A stretch of DNA of 64,000 nt. Origin: Shinella sp. WSJ-2. Lineage in GTDB: Bacteria > Pseudomonadota > Alphaproteobacteria > Rhizobiales > Rhizobiaceae. Below, piece after piece: positions 62,924 to 64,000 of the stretch (its first letter is position 1; the number at the start of each line of letters is the position of its first letter). The translations under genes were made by a program, and so were the position numbers. The notes under the pieces were generated by a model. It had not been told where the DNA came from, did not search any database, and was given only the letters and a program-made list of their open reading frames with translations. Where the stretch lies: the NCBI RefSeq assembly GCF_003432075.1, contig NZ_QWBU01000004.1, positions 248,001 through 312,000 of the forward strand, in the 5' to 3' direction.

Positions 62924-64000
62924 AGATCCTCATAGGTCTGGCGCAGCACGTTCTTCTGAACCTTGCCCATCGTGTTGCGCGGCAGGTCGTCGACGAAAAG
63001 CACGCGCTTGGGCTGCTTGTAGCGCGCCAGCCGGTCCTTCAGGCCGTCCAGCACCGCCTTCTCGTCCAGCGCCGCGTCCTTCTCACGCACCACCACCGCC
63101 GTCACGCCTTCACCGAAATCCGGATGCGGCACGCCGATGACGGCGCTCTCGATCACGCCTGGCATGGCGTCGATCTCGGTCTCGACTTCCTTCGGATAGA
63201 TGTTGTAGCCGCCCGAAATGACGAGGTCCTTGCCGCGTCCAACGATATGCACATAGCCGCGCGCGTCGATCTTGCCGAGATCGCCCGTGATGAAGAAGCC
63301 GTCGGCGCGGAATTCCGCCGCCGTCTTTTCCGGCATGCGCCAATAGCCCTTGAAGACATTCGGCCCCTTCACCTCGATCATGCCCGTCTCGCCATCCGGC
63401 ACGGGCGCGCCGCTCTCAGGTTCGGTGACGCGCAGCGAAACGCCCGGCAACGGGAAGCCCACCGTGCCGGCGATACGATCGCCGTCATAGGGGTTTGAGG
63501 TGTTCATGTTCGTCTCGGTCATGCCGTAGCGCTCGAGCAGGGCATGGTCGGTCTTTTCGGAAAAGGCGCGGTGCGTTTCAGCCAGAAGCGGCGCGGAGCC
63601 GGAAACGAAGAGCCGCATCTTGGCGGTCGCCTCATGGGTCAGGCCGGGATGCTGCACGAGCCGGACATAAAAGGTCGGCACGCCCATCAACACGGTCGCC
63701 GTATCCATCAGACCGAGGACTTCGTCCGCATCGAATTTTGGCAATAGATACATCGACGCGCCAGAGAGCAGCGTGACGTTCGAAGCGACGAAAAGGCCGT
63801 GCGTGTGAAAGATCGGCAGCGCGTGGATCAGCCGGTCGGCGCTGGTGAAGCGCCAATGATCGCGCAGCGTCTGCGCATTCGAAAGCAGGTTGTCGTGCGT
63901 CAGCATCGCGCCCTTGGAGCGGCCGGTCGTGCCCGATGTATAGAGGATCGCCGCCAGATCGTCCGGCCCGCGCTCGACATCGGCGAAATCGGGGCTCTCA
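62911..64000 (-). CDS. matB: Malonyl-CoA synthetase (5' end outside window)
   Basis: The 3' part of an ANL-family acyl-CoA synthetase; the frame is open at the right edge. The P-loop YTSGTTGRSKGA is near 63920. Further on, RYGMTETNMNTSNPYDGDR, FKGYWRMPEKT and the catalytic-lysine region LPRNTMGKVQKN match MatB of Rhizobium leguminosarum and Rhodopseudomonas closely. It activates malonate to malonyl-CoA. The malonate decarboxylase and transporter genes that often accompany it would lie beyond the window. Confidence 0.87.
   Translation of the reverse strand, partial: ESPDFADVERGPDDLAAILYTSGTTGRSKGAMLTHDNLLSNAQTLRDHWRFTSADRLIHALPIFHTHGLFVASNVTLLSGASMYLLPKFDADEVLGLMDTATVLMGVPTFYVRLVQHPGLTHEATAKMRLFVSGSAPLLAETHRAFSEKTDHALLERYGMTETNMNTSNPYDGDRIAGTVGFPLPGVSLRVTEPESGAPVPDGETGMIEVKGPNVFKGYWRMPEKTAAEFRADGFFITGDLGKIDARGYVHIVGRGKDLVISGGYNIYPKEVETEIDAMPGVIESAVIGVPHPDFGEGVTAVVVREKDAALDEKAVLDGLKDRLARYKQPKRVLFVDDLPRNTMGKVQKNVLRQTYEDLYKA

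Overview
The window is GC-rich, densely coded alphaproteobacterial DNA of a Rhizobiaceae type (Rhizobium, Ensifer, Shinella or Agrobacterium relatives). The reasons are an eryABCD-type erythritol locus, a lacEFGZK-ordered lactose operon, minCDE behind a CtrA-type box, and many ABC sugar operons with their own regulators. In several rhizobia and in Brucella minCDE lies on a secondary replicon, so this may be a chromid; that is inference. I saw no tRNA, rRNA, insertion sequence, phage gene or CRISPR array. The first and last genes are cut by the window edges.

Positions 1-11272 look like a complete D-apiose catabolic locus. It has a ribose-type ABC transporter, D-apiose dehydrogenase (apsD), apionolactonase (apnL), apionate oxidoisomerase (apdH), 3-oxo-isoapionate kinase (oiaK) and a RuBisCO-like decarboxylase (oiaX). 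A GntR/FadR-type regulator sits inside it, and two near-identical operator-like sites lie before oiaX and before apdH. Positions 11584-21922 are one long leftward operon: DUF2291 protein, ABC ATPase, permease, binding protein, DeoR regulator, FGGY kinase, GlpD-like dehydrogenase and a DhaK-DhaL tetrulose kinase. Divergent from it, 22702-29848 holds eryA, eryB, eryC, eryD, a DeoR regulator, eryH and eryI. The RuBisCO-like route and erythritol catabolism both yield L-erythrulose 1-phosphate, which EryH and EryI turn into D-erythrose 4-phosphate, so the first 30 kb reads as one tetrose-phosphate funnel.

Positions 30333-32516 carry minCDE and a small unknown gene, ending at a strong bidirectional terminator. 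A leftward operon (38086-32551) follows: Tm-1-like protein, HAD hydrolase, omega-aminotransferase, an ethanolamine-phosphate/phosphohydroxylysine phospho-lyase-like protein and an APH-type kinase. This suggests catabolism of a phosphorylated amino alcohol. Next come an aromatic amino acid decarboxylase, a MarR/HpaR regulator and an FAA hydrolase.

Positions 41431-49041 form a lacR-lacEFGZK lactose operon with visible LacI-type operators. A pseudoazurin gene with an FNR-type box follows. A leftward eight-gene operon (57885-51066) then combines an amino acid ABC transporter, a class III aminotransferase, a BKACE enzyme, a GNAT acetyltransferase and an acetylpolyamine amidohydrolase; the combination looks like an unassigned pathway for acetylated amines or amino acids. 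The right end carries a CDF-like transporter with altered metal sites, an exported ankyrin protein, ureidoglycine aminohydrolase, an MFS transporter with a divergent LysR regulator, and the 3' part of malonyl-CoA synthetase (matB).
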